DNA of 64,000 nucleotides from Marthasterias glacialis (GCA_911728455.2 OU452221.1:5298290-5362289), one strand, 5' to 3'. Numbered from the stretch's first letter, positions 44,105-62,915 are shown. The notes: generated by a model not told the origin, from the letters alone. A program made the numbers and translations.

Positions 44105-44512
44105 AGATAGTTTCCCAGGAAACCATCTCTATGGGTAACTTGGGTTATGGCTTTGAACTGCGTCAAGCACAGACCTTGAACTTCGAGCTTCAAGGGGCAC
44201 GGGCAGTTTTCCTCTGGTGAGGGGCACTTCTATGAGGAAAATATAAATTTGTATTGGAACATTGCAAAGGGCACCACAGCAAAGCGCAGGACACCCTGAC
44301 AATGCCCTGTGGTGGGTGCTGTGGGTTAATTCCAGGCGTGCAAGCTTTCTAATTTTTCTACGCAGCTTCGCGGTTGGCCAACCGATCAAGCAAAGGAATT
44401 TGAAAAACTCTGGCGTGCCGCATGCGGTATTTACGCAAAACGCATAGTTGTGCGTTCCCAAAAAAAATTATCATTGCCCATAAAGATGGCCGACTTTACA
44501 CTGTGTGACATC
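44105..44512. repeat. Dispersed repeat (GATGGCCGACTTTACACTGT end), copy 1
   Basis: Shares ATAGTTTCCCAG...TTGAACTGCGTCAAG, a CTACGCAG...GGCCAACC block and TTTACGCAAAACGCATAGTT with 41998-42222 and, more weakly, 6148-6330. CATCTCTATGGG near the left is roughly inverse to CCCATAAAGATG at the right. Confidence 0.6.
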
Positions 44513-44794
44513 AAGTGAAAACTATAAAGCTGTTGGATTCCGATCGATTCACTGCGGTTCATTATAAAAACTTAACTTTATCCAGAATCGTTCAAGTTAG
44601 TTCGTTATCGGTGCGAGGAATTCTCCATCGACGCAAACCAAGAGCAACCCAACAAATAGTCCCACCACACCCCCCAAAAAAAAAAAAAAAAGGAAAAAAA
44701 ATATTTTCATAACATTAGCTCTGAAACTAGAAGATTTTGTACATATGATGTGAGCTATACAAGGATACAAAGATGACGACAGACATAGTTTGAT

Positions 44795-51297
<6,503 letters not shown>

Positions 51298-51492
51298 CTT
51301 TTTACGATGTTCTACTCCACTTGGTTACTTCAATTTCTCCGAGCACAATGTTTAGGAAAACTGGTATAGTACACTCTTGGTTGAATTCAACAAATTTTAT
51401 GAAAAAATCAAAGATTTCCTCCAAACAAAAGCGCAGCAATTGTCTGTTTCGTTCCTGTGCCACGTAATCTGTAGCACGTTGACTACTCTGGG

Positions 51493-51500
51493 TGACGTCA
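51493..51500. promoter_or_regulatory. Palindromic CRE (TGACGTCA) upstream of ARF
   Basis: A perfect TGACGTCA lies about 196 bp upstream of the ARF start codon in a locally GC-richer stretch. This is the consensus CREB/ATF site, and its position is typical of a proximal promoter. Binding is not shown. Confidence 0.4.
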
Positions 51501-51686
51501 CTACCCGGACCCCGAGTAATTATTTACCTACCTTGCCCACAAGTGGGCGCTTTGTCAAGTAGAGCGATGACAAAAAGCTGCACAAACAAAAATATCTTGC
51601 AGTTCGACTTGTCGTGCGGCATGCCTCACAAAAACAACATTAATTTTCAAATTTTACAATGAAAAAGAAGGGGAGGTTAATATTCT

Positions 51687-51910
51687 CAGCAAGACACTTA
51701 ACTATTATTGCTTCAAATAGGGGAAGAGGCAGTTATGTTTGTCTCGCAACGGATTTATTTACCCCTCCATTGTTTTTGTGCTGTGAAGCGACTTGCGTTT
51801 ATATCTCTCCATGTCTTGTTTCTGCGCACTGGGATAGGTTTCTATCCCTTCAAAAATGTAGCCCACACATCGAGTGACCTTTGGGCCTTGTGATGGGCGA
51901 ATTGCATTAA
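51687..51910 (+). mobile_element. SINE family A variant, copy 2
   Basis: Begins AGCAAGACACTTAACTATTA, contains TGTTTGTCTCGCAACGG and ends GTAGCCCACACATCGAGTGA...TTGCATTAAAAAA. It shares the 3' motif (TGTAGCCCACAC) with the 12755-12985 copy. It lies just upstream of ARF. Confidence 0.55.
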
Positions 51911-52836
51911 AAAACATTGAGAGGTATTCAGTTTGTTGAAGCACTCATGAAAAGACGACTGCTGCTCAGCTTTTCTCCTGAAGACGATCAGAGCTTACAG
52001 AATGAAACGTCAAAACAACGGTTCAACCACTTGTTTAAAAAAAAACACACAACTAATTCGACTTAATGAGTCATGGCATTACCGCAATACTAGGTTACAA
52101 AATTGTTTTTTTTTCCATCCATACAAAGTTTCAAATCTTATAAAATAAAGGACGAAACGGGGATGCTTGACTGGCATTTTTGCAAAACGCACTAAGAGCC
52201 ACTGTGAGTAAATTCATGGCAAGTGTAGCACTAATACTGGAGTCCCAATCATGGTTCATGACTCCCAAGTGGCAAATCCTGTACCCAATTGGAAATTGGC
52301 GACAGTAGGCCTATACTCCGAGCAGCTTTGCGGCTGCGGAAACAAGTCCGGCATGGGCACTTTTTCGACGCTTATAGGGGTAGCACCAAATTTCTGCCAT
52401 GTGACGCTTTGACTTACCATTATTATTATAATCGTCTCTTTTATCTGTTCTGTACATTTTAGTCGTATAAGTCCACACCATTTATCCCGTTGGCAATTCT
52501 AACGTCATTACAGCATGAACCACGCCTACACGTGCCGGCTCCAAACATCATTGATGAAGGTAGAATTACCAGCTCCATACATCATCAGAAGCCCCATTGC
52601 AAATGCATTGGCTAATTTTCTACAACGATTTACGCAAAAAACCAACTAAGCTATAGGTGGTTGTATTTAACACATGTGTTGTGCAGACACTGAATCTTCG
52701 TAAAAATGTCCTCTGCGCGTGCGAAGTTTGTCTAACCGTAACATAAACGAACCGGCAGTATGCGAAACGCAAGCGCATACTACCAATGTGCCCGCGTGTG
52801 ACGTAGTGACTCACTAACAGGATATACGGTGGGAGC

Positions 52837-52895
52837 ATAGAGTTATATAATAGAACTAGAGGGTGTATTCCCTATTGCCACGCACGCATGTAATC
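52837..52895. mobile_element. Half copy of the 55682-55933 MITE
   Basis: ATAGAGTTATATAATAGAAC, ACTAGAGGGTGTA and GCCACGCACG match the right end of the full element read inverted. Confidence 0.7.
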
Positions 52896-53149
52896 AGTGG
52901 AAGATGTTTGCCTGCAAATTTTGTATTTCTAATGTCTTGAAATATTTGTGTACTTTAAAATGGAATTAGTACTGCGCCCTCTTGCTGTCAAAAATACGGC
53001 CTATTGATCGAGTAAGCCCCAAACAACTCATGGAAGCTTCGAGTTTTCAGTGGTATACTACAAAGTGTAACGTCATTTTTGTCTTTCTGGTAATACCAAG
53101 GGACCCTCAAAAGTGACTATTACACGGTAGACGATGAAGAAATGTCGGT

Positions 53150-53312
53150 TTTAGATGGGAGAAAAAAAAAACTCCAATAGGGACAACCCAAGCAATCAGG
53201 TATAGACTGAAAACCCAATCCACATGCAAGGCCCCCAGGATTCGAACCGGGGGTCCACAGAGGTGAAAGGCAGGGAAGATAAGAAACCACTGAGCCAACC
53301 TGAATCCAAACT
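53150..53312 (-). mobile_element. tRNA-headed SINE, family B
   Basis: Nearly collinear with 44995-45155: AACCCAATCCACATGCAAGG, then GATTCGAACCGGGGGTCCAC and AAGAAACCACTGAGCCAACC. An A-rich run at 53160 borders the 3' side. Confidence 0.65.
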
Positions 53313-54555
53313 TGTTGGATCCTGACGACGACGTAATGAGTGCGACAACGCCTGTCTTTACACTCACCAACTTCTGGGGTGAATAGAACAATATGCTACC
53401 CCACAAGGTTTTCTTTGTTAAAGTGCGACCCCACAGAGTAGTTCTTCAGAAAAATAGAACAACAACGGGAGGACCTGTAACTGCCATAATTATGTAAGGG
53501 TGTGTGAGTTTTATAGAAGAAACCATAGGACCATGCTCCAAGGGGCCGTTGGAGCATTATACGTCATGGTTAGAGCAAACACCCGTCCAAAAGATCCCTG
53601 TATATAGGCTAGGCCTACATACCCGCCATGCTGGACGGGTAAGGAAATCAAGAAAGTAAAACTTGAAAATCCAAATAGGCCTACCTTTATTTTGCACAAG
53701 AAAAATACTGAAAAAAATTAAAAGTATGATGACTTTTCCCACCCTGGTCAGGATTTGAATGAATCCGCATTTCGGAGGGGGGGGGGTGGGGGTGGAAAGG
53801 GAGGGGAATATTGTAGCCAGGTTTCTTGACAGATGACTAAAATAGTAACTCCAAAATAGCACGTGGCGTGCGCGTCACCAAAGTCGTCTATTTAGGTCAT
53901 GTACTGCGGAGGGTTTTGTGTTATGACGGAACTAAATGACACAAACTGGTAACCCAGTGACGTCAGAACTAAGTAATAGTAAGAACCACATACTATTTTA
54001 GAGGCAGATGATCATGACTGGACGACAGGCCTGACGAGGTACAGTTTGACTTATTGACGAGTTCCTGTTTGTAGCTTCCGAAGAACATAAGAGCACGGGA
54101 CTCGCTACAATGAGTAACTGTAGACTAAATTTAGCAAAGTAACATATCCTTGGAAGGCACTCTATAGAGGGAGAAATTATTAACACCAAGTTGTCTTCAA
54201 ATTTGAACTTTGTTATACTTTGACTTTAAACATTCAAATATTTGGATCACGGGTCACAGGACTATAAAGCGCGTATGGTGCCGGCCAAACCGTGTCCAAC
54301 ATTTTTAAACATTCCTAATTATGTGCATGTGATCTCCTCTCGACCAATCAGAAAGGATAAACTGACAGGTGGTATTATTATTATGCCTAATCATAGAGAA
54401 CCTCGAAGTTCACCTTTATTTTCAAATTTGACCTCAGTTACGAAATTGTTTCATTCCTGGAAATTGCATAATTTGATTGTATTCTTCAGGACTATCATAA
54501 TGCACTACGACTATAATGTGGCATAATGCTAAAAAAACATTTTTAAAACGCAATC

Positions 54556-54998
54556 TATAGACCTTGTGCACGTAACGCGTCCGTCACCGACCGCTTGCAA
54601 TCATTTTGGTGATCACCAGCGCGTATTTCAGTCGCATGCAATTGTTACAATTATCCGGTGCGCAACGCAAGATGCGGTATTGAGCCAATCACTGCAAAGA
54701 AATATATTCTGCGTCACGCTAAATTTTGTGCGTAATGTTGCCGCGCGTCAAGCTGACACACGCGTTGCTAAGTTTTGTGTAATTTTACCTCATAAAATCT
54801 TCTTTTTAAACTCAAACTTCAAAAAATCTTCATTATGAAAGTAAACTTGGTAAGTCAGTTCATGCTATAGTATCCGTGAAATAATTATTTACAATAAACA
54901 TGAATCGGGTGTATTTTTCTTATGGAGAGGTGATCACCAAAATGGCAATGTTTAAAGCACGTGTTCGAGCTGTGACGAAGTTGCACAAGGTCTATATG
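54556..54998. mobile_element. MITE with TATAGACCTTGTGCA ends
   Basis: Left TATAGACCTTGTGCAC and right inverse (TTGCACAAGGTCTATA), plus a second matching block CATTTTGGTGATCACC / GGTGATCACCAAAATG. The ends resemble those at 40828-41175 (AGACCTTRTGCA). Confidence 0.75.
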
Positions 54999-55681
54999 CA
55001 GCTGTATAGTGTAGTTTTTTACAAAGTTTTTGTGGAAAAATAGAGGATTGAGGTGTGTCGACTTAAAAACCAATATTTTAAAACTTACAGTTTGTTTTGT
55101 TTCAGTCCTTTTGATTGAGTGTCACAGGCGCCTCTCTATTTGAACGGACGTTTAGAAAGGAATACTGTATTCTCCCTCGGTAACGTTACAAAACAAAAGC
55201 CTATATAAGGCCTAAACAATTGTTGAGTTGCCCTCTACCGACCAACCCAATAGTGCTGAAATTTCGGGTCGTTTTTGTTGTTGTTGTTGTTGTTGTTGTT
55301 GTTATTCGTATTTAATGAAGCATACCAATTCTGTCTACAATATCCCTGAATTCCAAGTATTTATCACAATGTCCAAAACATAGATTCTACTTAAGTAAGT
55401 ATGCAGGAGGGCGACGTTTTACAGTGTTGTGTGAAGCTTACGCGTACACAGTATACCAGTATATCAACAAAATTAGGTCACATAAAAAATTATAAAAACA
55501 TAGGTCTAATCAGGGCCTAGTACGTTTGATTTGTGAATCCACTTACCCAAGACTCGATCTACACGTTTTAAAATCGAATGGCCGATAATATGTCGAGCAT
55601 TGCATGCAAAATGGATGAATTCGCTGTGTAAATGAAAAGCGAGAGGTTTATCACACTTTCCGGCAAAGTAGGCCCTACCAC

Positions 55682-55933
55682 CCATAGAGTTATATATAAG
55701 AACTAGAGGGCGTACAACAAACCATGCGACACGGAGCATTTTTTGACCATTGAGAAAATGGCGCGGACCATTCATCTACACTGGTTACTCATCCGTTCAC
55801 ACAGCAGCCATTTTCTAAGTGGACATTCGTATGCAATTTGCCCATAGGGATTTTTGCCCATCATGGTGAGTCAGTGGAGTTCCGTGCGTGGCATAGCGAG
55901 TGCACCCTCTAGTTCTATTATATAACTCTATGG
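55682..55933. mobile_element. hAT-like MITE with target duplication
   Basis: Ends CCATAGAGTTATATATAAGA and inverted CCATAGAGTTATATAATAGA, continuing ACTAGAGGG. Flanks CCCTACCAC and CCCTACCCC match at 8 of 9 positions, fitting an 8-9 bp target duplication. A half copy lies at 52837-52895. Confidence 0.82.
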
Positions 55934-56571
55934 CCCTACCCCAAATCAGTCTGATGGATCTTTCCAATGCTTATTTTTACAACATTGAAAGACATGAAAA
56001 CATGGTATATGTGGTATCAGTTCCAATACATTTCAATCATAAAATGACAGTCAAGGAGAAAAAAATAAATGGGGGAAAAAAATCCCGACTGACCGACCCC
56101 TTCTAATATTTTCACTGGAGGGCAACTCAAGAATTATTTTTCGTTTGGCCTAATGTCAGTGTGTATATAACCTTGATACGCCCGCGCTCGCTGTTATTGT
56201 TCATACACCGTTGAAACCCACGTGCTCTCTTTACGTGAATGAATAACATGGGCTAAATATGATGAGTGTGACTGTACTCAGCCATTTACCGTAGGGTAAT
56301 TATGTCCTCTCAGATCTACGTCAGTGAGTGATTTGGGGCCGCATTATGCATTGTGGGAATTATTGACATATTGATACACTATCAGTGTATAAACACACGC
56401 GTGTGGGCCAATACAGGCGGTAAGCACCCTAACGAGGAAATGCATGGATGGATGGTGTTCGCTTCATGTACGTTTGCTTAATTTATTGAATTAATAATTA
56501 GATTGTTCGTGTATGTACTGTATATACACAGGTACACATGAGACTGGGAGAGGTGCACGTGTAGTGTATAA

Positions 56572-56579
56572 TATAAAGG
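56572..56579 (+). promoter_or_regulatory. TATA-like box of the TMEM229 gene
   Basis: TATAAAGG sits 90 bp upstream of the TMEM229 ATG, within the sequence TGTATAATATAAAGGCGC. This spacing would place the transcription start near 56600 and leave a short 5' UTR. Confidence 0.45.
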
Positions 56580-56668
56580 CGCGCATCCAAGAAACCACTG
56601 ACAGGGGAATCGTATACATTCGGTTGTCTGGCAGAACACTCGACCAGATATCCAATTTTCCCTGAACG

Positions 56669-59061
56669 ATGAGGAAGACCAGTCGTTTAGCCAAGAATAC
56701 CTTGGAGATGGACCGCGAAGGGGTGCCCCATCAGCGGTTCAAGGCATCGCCAGCAAGAAGAGATGTCAATGACAACAACATAAGCGATGCGGCATCTAGT
56801 ATGAGTAATGGTGGACTGGCGAGGAGATTGAATGGTGATGACGAGTCTGGCTACCAACCTCTACCCGTGATAGCCAGGTTATTTTTCTACGGTATGCACG
56901 GGTTCCTGGATGAAATTGTATTCACAGCATTGTACGATATTTTGATACACGGTACACCCAATTACCAGGTGAGATTGATGTTATTTGCCACTAATTATGA
57001 CAATTTGCCTTGTACTGAATATTTACCTGTACACAAATCTCAACAATATGAATAGCATCGCAACGTTAGGCCATATAGATCTATCAAGCAAAACTTTGTT
57101 TCTATCTTTTTCAAAATCCTTTCAAGTACCTGTAAGCTATCACTATCAGTATCAGATCAAAGTACACGACCCTGGTTTTCAAAGCAGGGACGGAGTAAAA
57201 CTTTCCCGCCGAATATTTAATACGAATTCAAATTTCAAGATTTAGTAGGCCTAAGTCCTTTATACAGAACTGCCGTCTTAAAATAAATCAGAGAGAGTTG
57301 CGAATAATTGGCCTAATAATTAGTAATACGAAGTTGAGAAAAGCTGACTTAAGGGTGGAAACGTGATGTCATTAAACAATTTTAGGGCATTATATCACAA
57401 AGGACTCATTCCATTATCCGACCGCCACTTTCTTAAATGAGGGATTTGAAAACATTAATGGATATTGATAGACTTTACTTTTTGTTTTAAATATTCCTAT
57501 TGAAGAGTTGGTCGCTAAACGCTAATAATCAACCAGCGACGTAACTATGGGATAACATTTTAGGGCCGGGCACAAGGGGTGCACCATTTTAACAAGGGGG
57601 AACTGTTGGCCAGTTTATACTGTAGTTTCCGTTTGTGTTAATGTTATGCCGTTTACAATGTTTCATAAAATAATCTGATGTGGAGATAAAAAAAAAGTAC
57701 ATTGTCTGCGTGTAAATAATAATAAAAAAAAGTTTTAAAAACATTGAAGTTACTATAAAAGCTTATAAAATGTAACATTTTATACTGGCCATTTTCAATT
57801 TAAAAAGTCCAGATTTCAAATGGGGGGGGGGGGGGGGGGACACACGTACATCAGTTGGGGGGCACGTGCCCCCTGTAAAAATTCAAGCGCCATTTTATGG
57901 CGCAGCCGGAAGTCTCGTGCACTCATAACTAAGGAACTAAAATCTCGTTTAGCGAGTAGCGTTTGTCAAGACCACCGCAGACTCGAAAATGGCATATTTA
58001 TTTCACGATTTCGACACTTATAGTTCAAAGTGCCTTTTCCTCTGTTCTAGACAGGTGAGGATATAATTTGGACCAAACTCAGGGAGATAACATTTTTTGG
58101 ATACAGGGGAGTGGGTTTAATGGGGCCGTACCCCCTCAAATCTTAAACAAAATATTGAAAGAGAGAGGGGGCGGGGGAAAAGGAAGAACAGAATCAGATA
58201 CCGACGGATGTTTGCCCTGTCTCACTTTTCGATTATTTCAATATGTAATTCGTAGTACTGAAAAATCGTTCTTGATTCTCAGCCCCCCTAAAAAATGTTT
58301 TGATCCGCCCATGAGATAAAGTGGTAGTCGGATACCGCATTTTTGCCCTTTTTTCCATTTTAGAATATACGACTCACACAAACGGTGTGTATGAAGGAAT
58401 AAATTAGTTTACATGCCATTGACCTCACAAAGGTGTGCTCACGTTATACCGCGACTTGTTTCTTGTTCATGCTTGTTTGGAGAAAGGTTTAACTTTCATA
58501 CCATCGACAACTTCATTTTTACACCTCAGTTCGTTCCTTTTTGCAGTGGACATTCTTATAAAGTTATATACATAAGAGAAAATATCTTCGAATGTCAAAG
58601 CATTACAAAACTTACAAACTTAGACCTAGGACTGGGGTTAAACCAAGTTTAGTGTATGTGCCAACTCAACAGTCTTTGGATATGGAAAAAATAAAATATA
58701 AAGGTTTTGTATTTCTTCCTCCTAGCTGGTCGGCTACTCGTCAATCTATTCCTTCTTCATTTACGGAACCGCAAGTTACGTAATCGAGCGTATTTACGTC
58801 AATTTACGTCATCGGGTTCCGCTGGGGCCCAGGATAGCCCTGTACGTGTGCATTGCCTATCTTTGGGAGCTGAGCGCAGGGCTCATACTACGGCAGTTCG
58901 ATGCGTGTTCTTGGGACTACAGCGACAGGTCGCTAAACTTCATGGGTCTGGTCACGCTGACGTACGCCCCGTGCTGGGCTCTCTGCGGACTTTGGCAAGA
59001 TTGTTTATCGCGGTATCTACTAAATTTGAGAGTTGTGCCGACTTCAAAGAAGCTCACTTAA
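56669..59061 (+). CDS. TMEM229B: TMEM229-family multipass membrane protein, complete, 2 exons
   Basis: Exon 1 is 56669-56968 (100 codons, ends CAG|GTGAGA, phase 0); exon 2 is 58726-59061 after a TTCTTCCTCCTAG acceptor and ends at TAA. The 211-residue product has a polar N-terminus (1-64) and about four hydrophobic stretches (near 65-92, 101-120, 134-155, 171-195). Family signatures seen: YGMHGFLDEIVFTALYD (74-90), IYGTASYVIERIY (112-124), LWELSAGLILRQFDACSWDY (146-165), and NFMGLVTLTY (171-180). These line up with human TMEM229A/B, whose molecular role is not established. The N-terminal extension of roughly 50 residues is longer than I recall for TMEM229B. A vs B paralogy is not resolved. A TATA-like box lies 90 bp upstream; AATAAA occurs about 320 bp past the stop, near 59381. 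Confidence 0.93.
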
Positions 59062-60130
59062 GTCAAATACATTTTTATATTTATTTCATAGTTTCTGTAG
59101 CATTTTTAAGTAGATAAAACACAGGTGCGTTGGTATGTAATTTTGGGTACTTGTTGACAATCGTGGAATGAATCTCAAATGGAACTAAACACAAGCTGAC
59201 GAAATCACGTCTAATTTGTTAAACTTTTCGGGTGCAGTAACACACTTGGGATTGATTCTTTGTTGCTACGGTCACGGGATAGTATGCAAATGAAATTAAT
59301 TTTAGTTGAATCTAATGCATGGATACCTTTGATAGTATATGAACATTTTTTTGGTTTTGTTTCCTTAAAATTGTAAAACAGAATAAATCAGCATAATGCA
59401 AATCAAAAGTATTACTACCAGATTAGTTTTTAGTTAAACATAAATTAAAACAACAATTTTTTTAATATCAATAATAAAATCATCAGCATAAGTGTATGAT
59501 TGTATATATGATCTTGTTGAAATAGTTTAAAATGAATTTCCCTTCCCCCCCCCCAAAAAAAATAATATTTCCAAATGTTTATAATATTCAAAGGTCCTTT
59601 GATTTTTTCCCCTCAAAAATGGCTTTATCACGAAAATAAATAATTTAGGACAAAGGAGTTACATTTTCAACCTTTTCATAATTCCTACATCCGGAAAATA
59701 ATTTTTGTTTTTAAAGAAATCACAATAATTACAACACTAAAAGATGCAAGGTCCGTTTTTTGGCCGATCTTACCAGAACATTAACACTTAAAATAGCTAT
59801 TTTTTTTATAAACTTAAGACAGTTGTTTGGTTTTATTTAAGGCGTTGCACAAAACGCCTGCCAATGATAAGTGGTAGTTAATTAAAAATTAAACATAAAT
59901 TATTGTCGGGATCCCGACGTTTTTTAATGTCATGTCCATCAGCCACGTGTCGTTACAAAAACTTTGCATGTTACATGTATTTTGTGCATTGTCCAAGGCA
60001 TATGCAAAAGTCGTTATGTTTTTTTTTCTCAATTTGAAACAGCACCACCTGTCAAAATTCGTAAAAAAAAAATAAATAAATAAATAAAAATAAAAAATAT
60101 TATTTCAGGGGAAATCGGGCCGTGCAACTT

Positions 60131-60519
60131 CAAAGGCACTGTACCTGATTGGTAAAGCCGATAGTGCAGTGTTCTTACTTTGCCCGATTCAATACATACA
60201 AGGAAAAAACAAACATGTGAAAATTTGGGCTCAATCTTTCGTCTGAGCCAGGAAAAAATAGTACAAAAAAAAAAAACCGGGTACACTTTTCAGCATGTAA
60301 ACACATTGTCCATAATTTCGGTTGTTACAACCGAAATCAGCCGTTGCTTTTTTTTAAAAATAGGTTTTCAGATATAGTTTTCTCGAAAATGACAGCATTT
60401 CAGAGGAAAATATTTCACAGAAAAAATGGTTCTTGTATGAATTTCATAAACAGTAAGCTTTCAGACTGAAACTAAACAATGATGTTTTTGATCCTTACCA
60501 ATGATGTACAGTGCCTTTA
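60131..60519. mobile_element. MITE family B (TIR ...ATTGGTAA)
   Basis: Left end CAAAGGCACTGTACCTGATT, right end inverted as TAAAGGCACTGTACATCATT, both continuing GGTAA. Internal CATGTGAAAATTTGGGCTCA resembles the core of families A and of 61046 and 61748. Confidence 0.82.
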
Positions 60520-61045
60520 CGAAGATCCATCATTGTTTTTTGGTAAAGAGACAATCCAATCCAATTTCCGGACACAAGCAAAATCAACATCCCAATGTGC
60601 ATATCTAAAGGAAATGGGGGCTCATATTTTTGATAAAACAACAGCTAAATCTAACAGGTTTTTCTATATTTTATACGTATCCCAGTAAAATACTGCATGC
60701 AAGTAGTTTTTATAATATAATTGCAGACAACATTCTGGAGTTGAACTTTGTCATTTATCTTGTAATTAACTGTTGTGCTTTCATCTTCCATTCAACCGGA
60801 CACCAGTCTGGTCTCCTTTTTGTTTTATATGCCTCAGTGTTGACAGTTAATATAGTTTACAGGGAACCTGACGTGCATTTAACTTTCTTTTAAATTCTAT
60901 GCAAACTATTTGTGCTAAGTTAAACCGAAGTGAGCTCCAAGTCTTTCAGTGTTTACACAGCTACAATCACTGGTACACTTCTTGTTACGAACAACAAAAT
61001 TAAGTACTCTTTAATCTTCGTAGACAACACAATGAATGGAAGTAC

Positions 61046-61240
61046 TTAAAACACGCGGCCAATATTGGCAGTCGTCAAAGACCAGTTTGTACAATCTGTG
61101 TGACCCAACATGTACCTGAAACAACAAACCTGTGAAAGTTTAAGCTTAATCGGTCATCAAAGTCACAAGAAAACAGTGGGAAAAAAACATCGTGTTTTCA
61201 CTGTTTTCAAACATCAGATTTTGAACTCGTAAGATCAATG
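61046..61240. mobile_element. MITE, A/B superfamily, one end only
   Basis: Starts TTAAAACACGCGGCCAATAT and shares GTGACCCAACAT(G/A)TAC, CTGTGAAAGTTTAAGCTTAA and CACAAGAAAA with 61748-62085. The right half is lost or diverged. Confidence 0.6.
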
Positions 61241-61589
61241 CTCCTCCAAAAGTATTCCCCCTTGTACCATGATTGTAGCTGTGCATATTTTTAATGCCTT
61301 TTTAATATCCAAGTTGTATTTAAAAGTGTTAATTGTGCGTACAGTTGTCCTGCATGTTTAGGATTTTACTTTATCCATTTGTTTGTAGAACAGCCGCGGC
61401 TGTTCTGTAGATTCTGGGTCCAAAAGACTGAGCGATCCATGCGTTCATTCAAATTTCCCATGTAGATTGCTTGAAAGTTTGTGAAGGATGCAAAATTGCA
61501 ATCTTACAGACTTGCACAGTCTGTACCAAAGAACTACTCAGCAGAAGAATTTGCTGAAGTTGTTAATTTATTCAGCATCAATTACCACC

Positions 61590-61740
61590 GGCCCAATTTC
61601 ATAGAGCTGCTTAAGCACAAACAGTAGCTAAGCACAAGATTATGCGTACCAGAATAAGGTTACCAGCCAACATACCATGTCACATGTACCATCTGTGACA
61701 GGCATCTTGCTTACTTTTTCTTAGCAGAAAATTTGCAGGC
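61590..61740. mobile_element. MITE half copy (GGCCCAATTTCATAGAGC end)
   Basis: Begins CGGCCCAATTTCATAGAGCT, with GCTTAAGCACAAAC. From memory this is one end of an abundant TIR element ending in the inverse of the same sequence. The partner end is not found here. Confidence 0.4.
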
Positions 61741-61747
61741 AATACTT

Positions 61748-62085
61748 AAAGCACGTGGACAACACTGGTTGTTGTCAAAAATCAGTATCCACACTTGATG
61801 TGACCCAACATATACATGAGATAACAAGCCTGTCAAAGTTTAAACTCAATTGGTCATTGGAATCGGAGTCACAAGAAAATAGTGAAAAAAAAGTGAAACA
61901 TCGAGTTTTGGACTTGAGTGATAAAAACTTATTGCTTTACTCATTTCTCAAAAACTATAGCATTTCAACAAAAATATTTCAAGGGAAGTTTCCCACCATG
62001 GCCTTCTTTTTACCATTTAAGTTGTGTGTAAATCTGTGCACATTTATATTTTCACTCTGAACAATAATGTGCACACTTTTAGGGG
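61748..62085. mobile_element. MITE, A/B superfamily, divergent copy
   Basis: Collinear with 61046-61240 in its first part; the right part (CCATTTAAGTTGTGTGTAAA) matches the equivalent part of family A copies (ACCATGTAAGGTATGTGTAA). The ends pair only weakly. Confidence 0.6.
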
Positions 62086-62212
62086 CAGCAGTATGAAATT
62101 GGGACGAGTATCAAGTCAAAATCAATAGACATTAGACAGGTCGGTCCGAGGCAGACAAAAACGAGGCTGAGACCTTGTCATCCAAGACTTGTCCTCTGAA
62201 CATCTCACTCTT

Positions 62213-62367
62213 AAAGATGCCCACTCGTCAACGCGCAACAAACAAATTTGTGCCACGAAAGATCACCTTTGACCGGCGCACGAGTTGCACATAAACTATG
62301 TACCCGTACATGATCGTTTTGGGCCACAGAAGTAGTCGTCGGGTAATGGTGACAAGCCTGCGTCTTT
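62213..62367. mobile_element. 155 bp MITE, family E, copy 2
   Basis: AAAGATGCCCACTCGTCAAC at the left and an inverted AAAGACGCAGGC at the right; the interior GTGCCACGAAAGATCACCTT matches copy 1 on the opposite strand. Confidence 0.78.
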
Positions 62368-62744
62368 AATAAGTACATGACATCAGTGCATGAAATCCCT
62401 AAAAAAGATCCAGTACATCAGCCAAGGTTAGGACACTGATATAGAACAGGTCCGGGAATAAAACCATTTCTCAACCCTGTCTGTGATATTTGTTTTTTTT
62501 CCTCAATTTAGTTTATTGCCAGTAGCAAAAGTGTGTGTGAATTTAAAATGAATGATGTCAAAAAAGAAAAGCAATGCAATGGTTTTCAAACTTATATTAA
62601 ATAATCAGAATTGTTAAAACTACAATGTTTGTAGATTTTTGTTCCTTTTTCTGTGTGATTTTCCCTACATTCCAACTTTACAAAGATCGTGCCAACTATA
62701 GATCCTTCTCACTGATGTCACGTTTCTGTAGTGATTTGGGGTAA

Positions 62745-62915
62745 ACAAAGAAAAATTGACTGGAGCAAGGTTTGAACCAGCAACCCCTGGATTAAGGTAC
62801 CGGTGCTCTACCAACTGAGCTATCCAGCCCTAATGTTGGCGGTCTCTCAATGTAGTCAATATCTTTGTTGGGGGGTTGCCAGTCAGAAGCCATTCAACCG
62901 GTTACTGCCGTGTAG
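62745..62915 (-). mobile_element. tRNA-derived SINE, family C
   Basis: The minus strand repeats the 8216-8425 element: leader GGTTGAATGGCTTCTGACTG, tRNA-like GGGCTGGATAGCTCAGTTGG, B box TGCTGGTTCAAACC, then TTTTTCTTTGTTTACCCCAA. Confidence 0.7.

Larger units (their letters stand above)
38628..44794. other. FAM50-ARF convergent intergenic region
   Basis: It contains the FAM50 3' UTR, SINE D (39345), the nested MITE (40828), dispersed repeats (41998, 44105), the small MITE (43299), and poly-A/poly-T runs near 43550 and 44680. No coding potential I would support; the reading frames of 111-145 codons near 42228-42665 lack any recognisable family signature. Confidence 0.6.
51298..56571. other. 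ARF-TMEM229 divergent intergenic region
   Basis: It holds a CRE-like site, a SINE A variant, SINE B, MITEs at 54556 and 55682, a MITE half at 52837, and a (TTG)n tract. 53320-54550 shows nothing recognised apart from a G/C-biased run near 53778. 55935-56571 is unique-looking upstream sequence of TMEM229. Confidence 0.55.
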
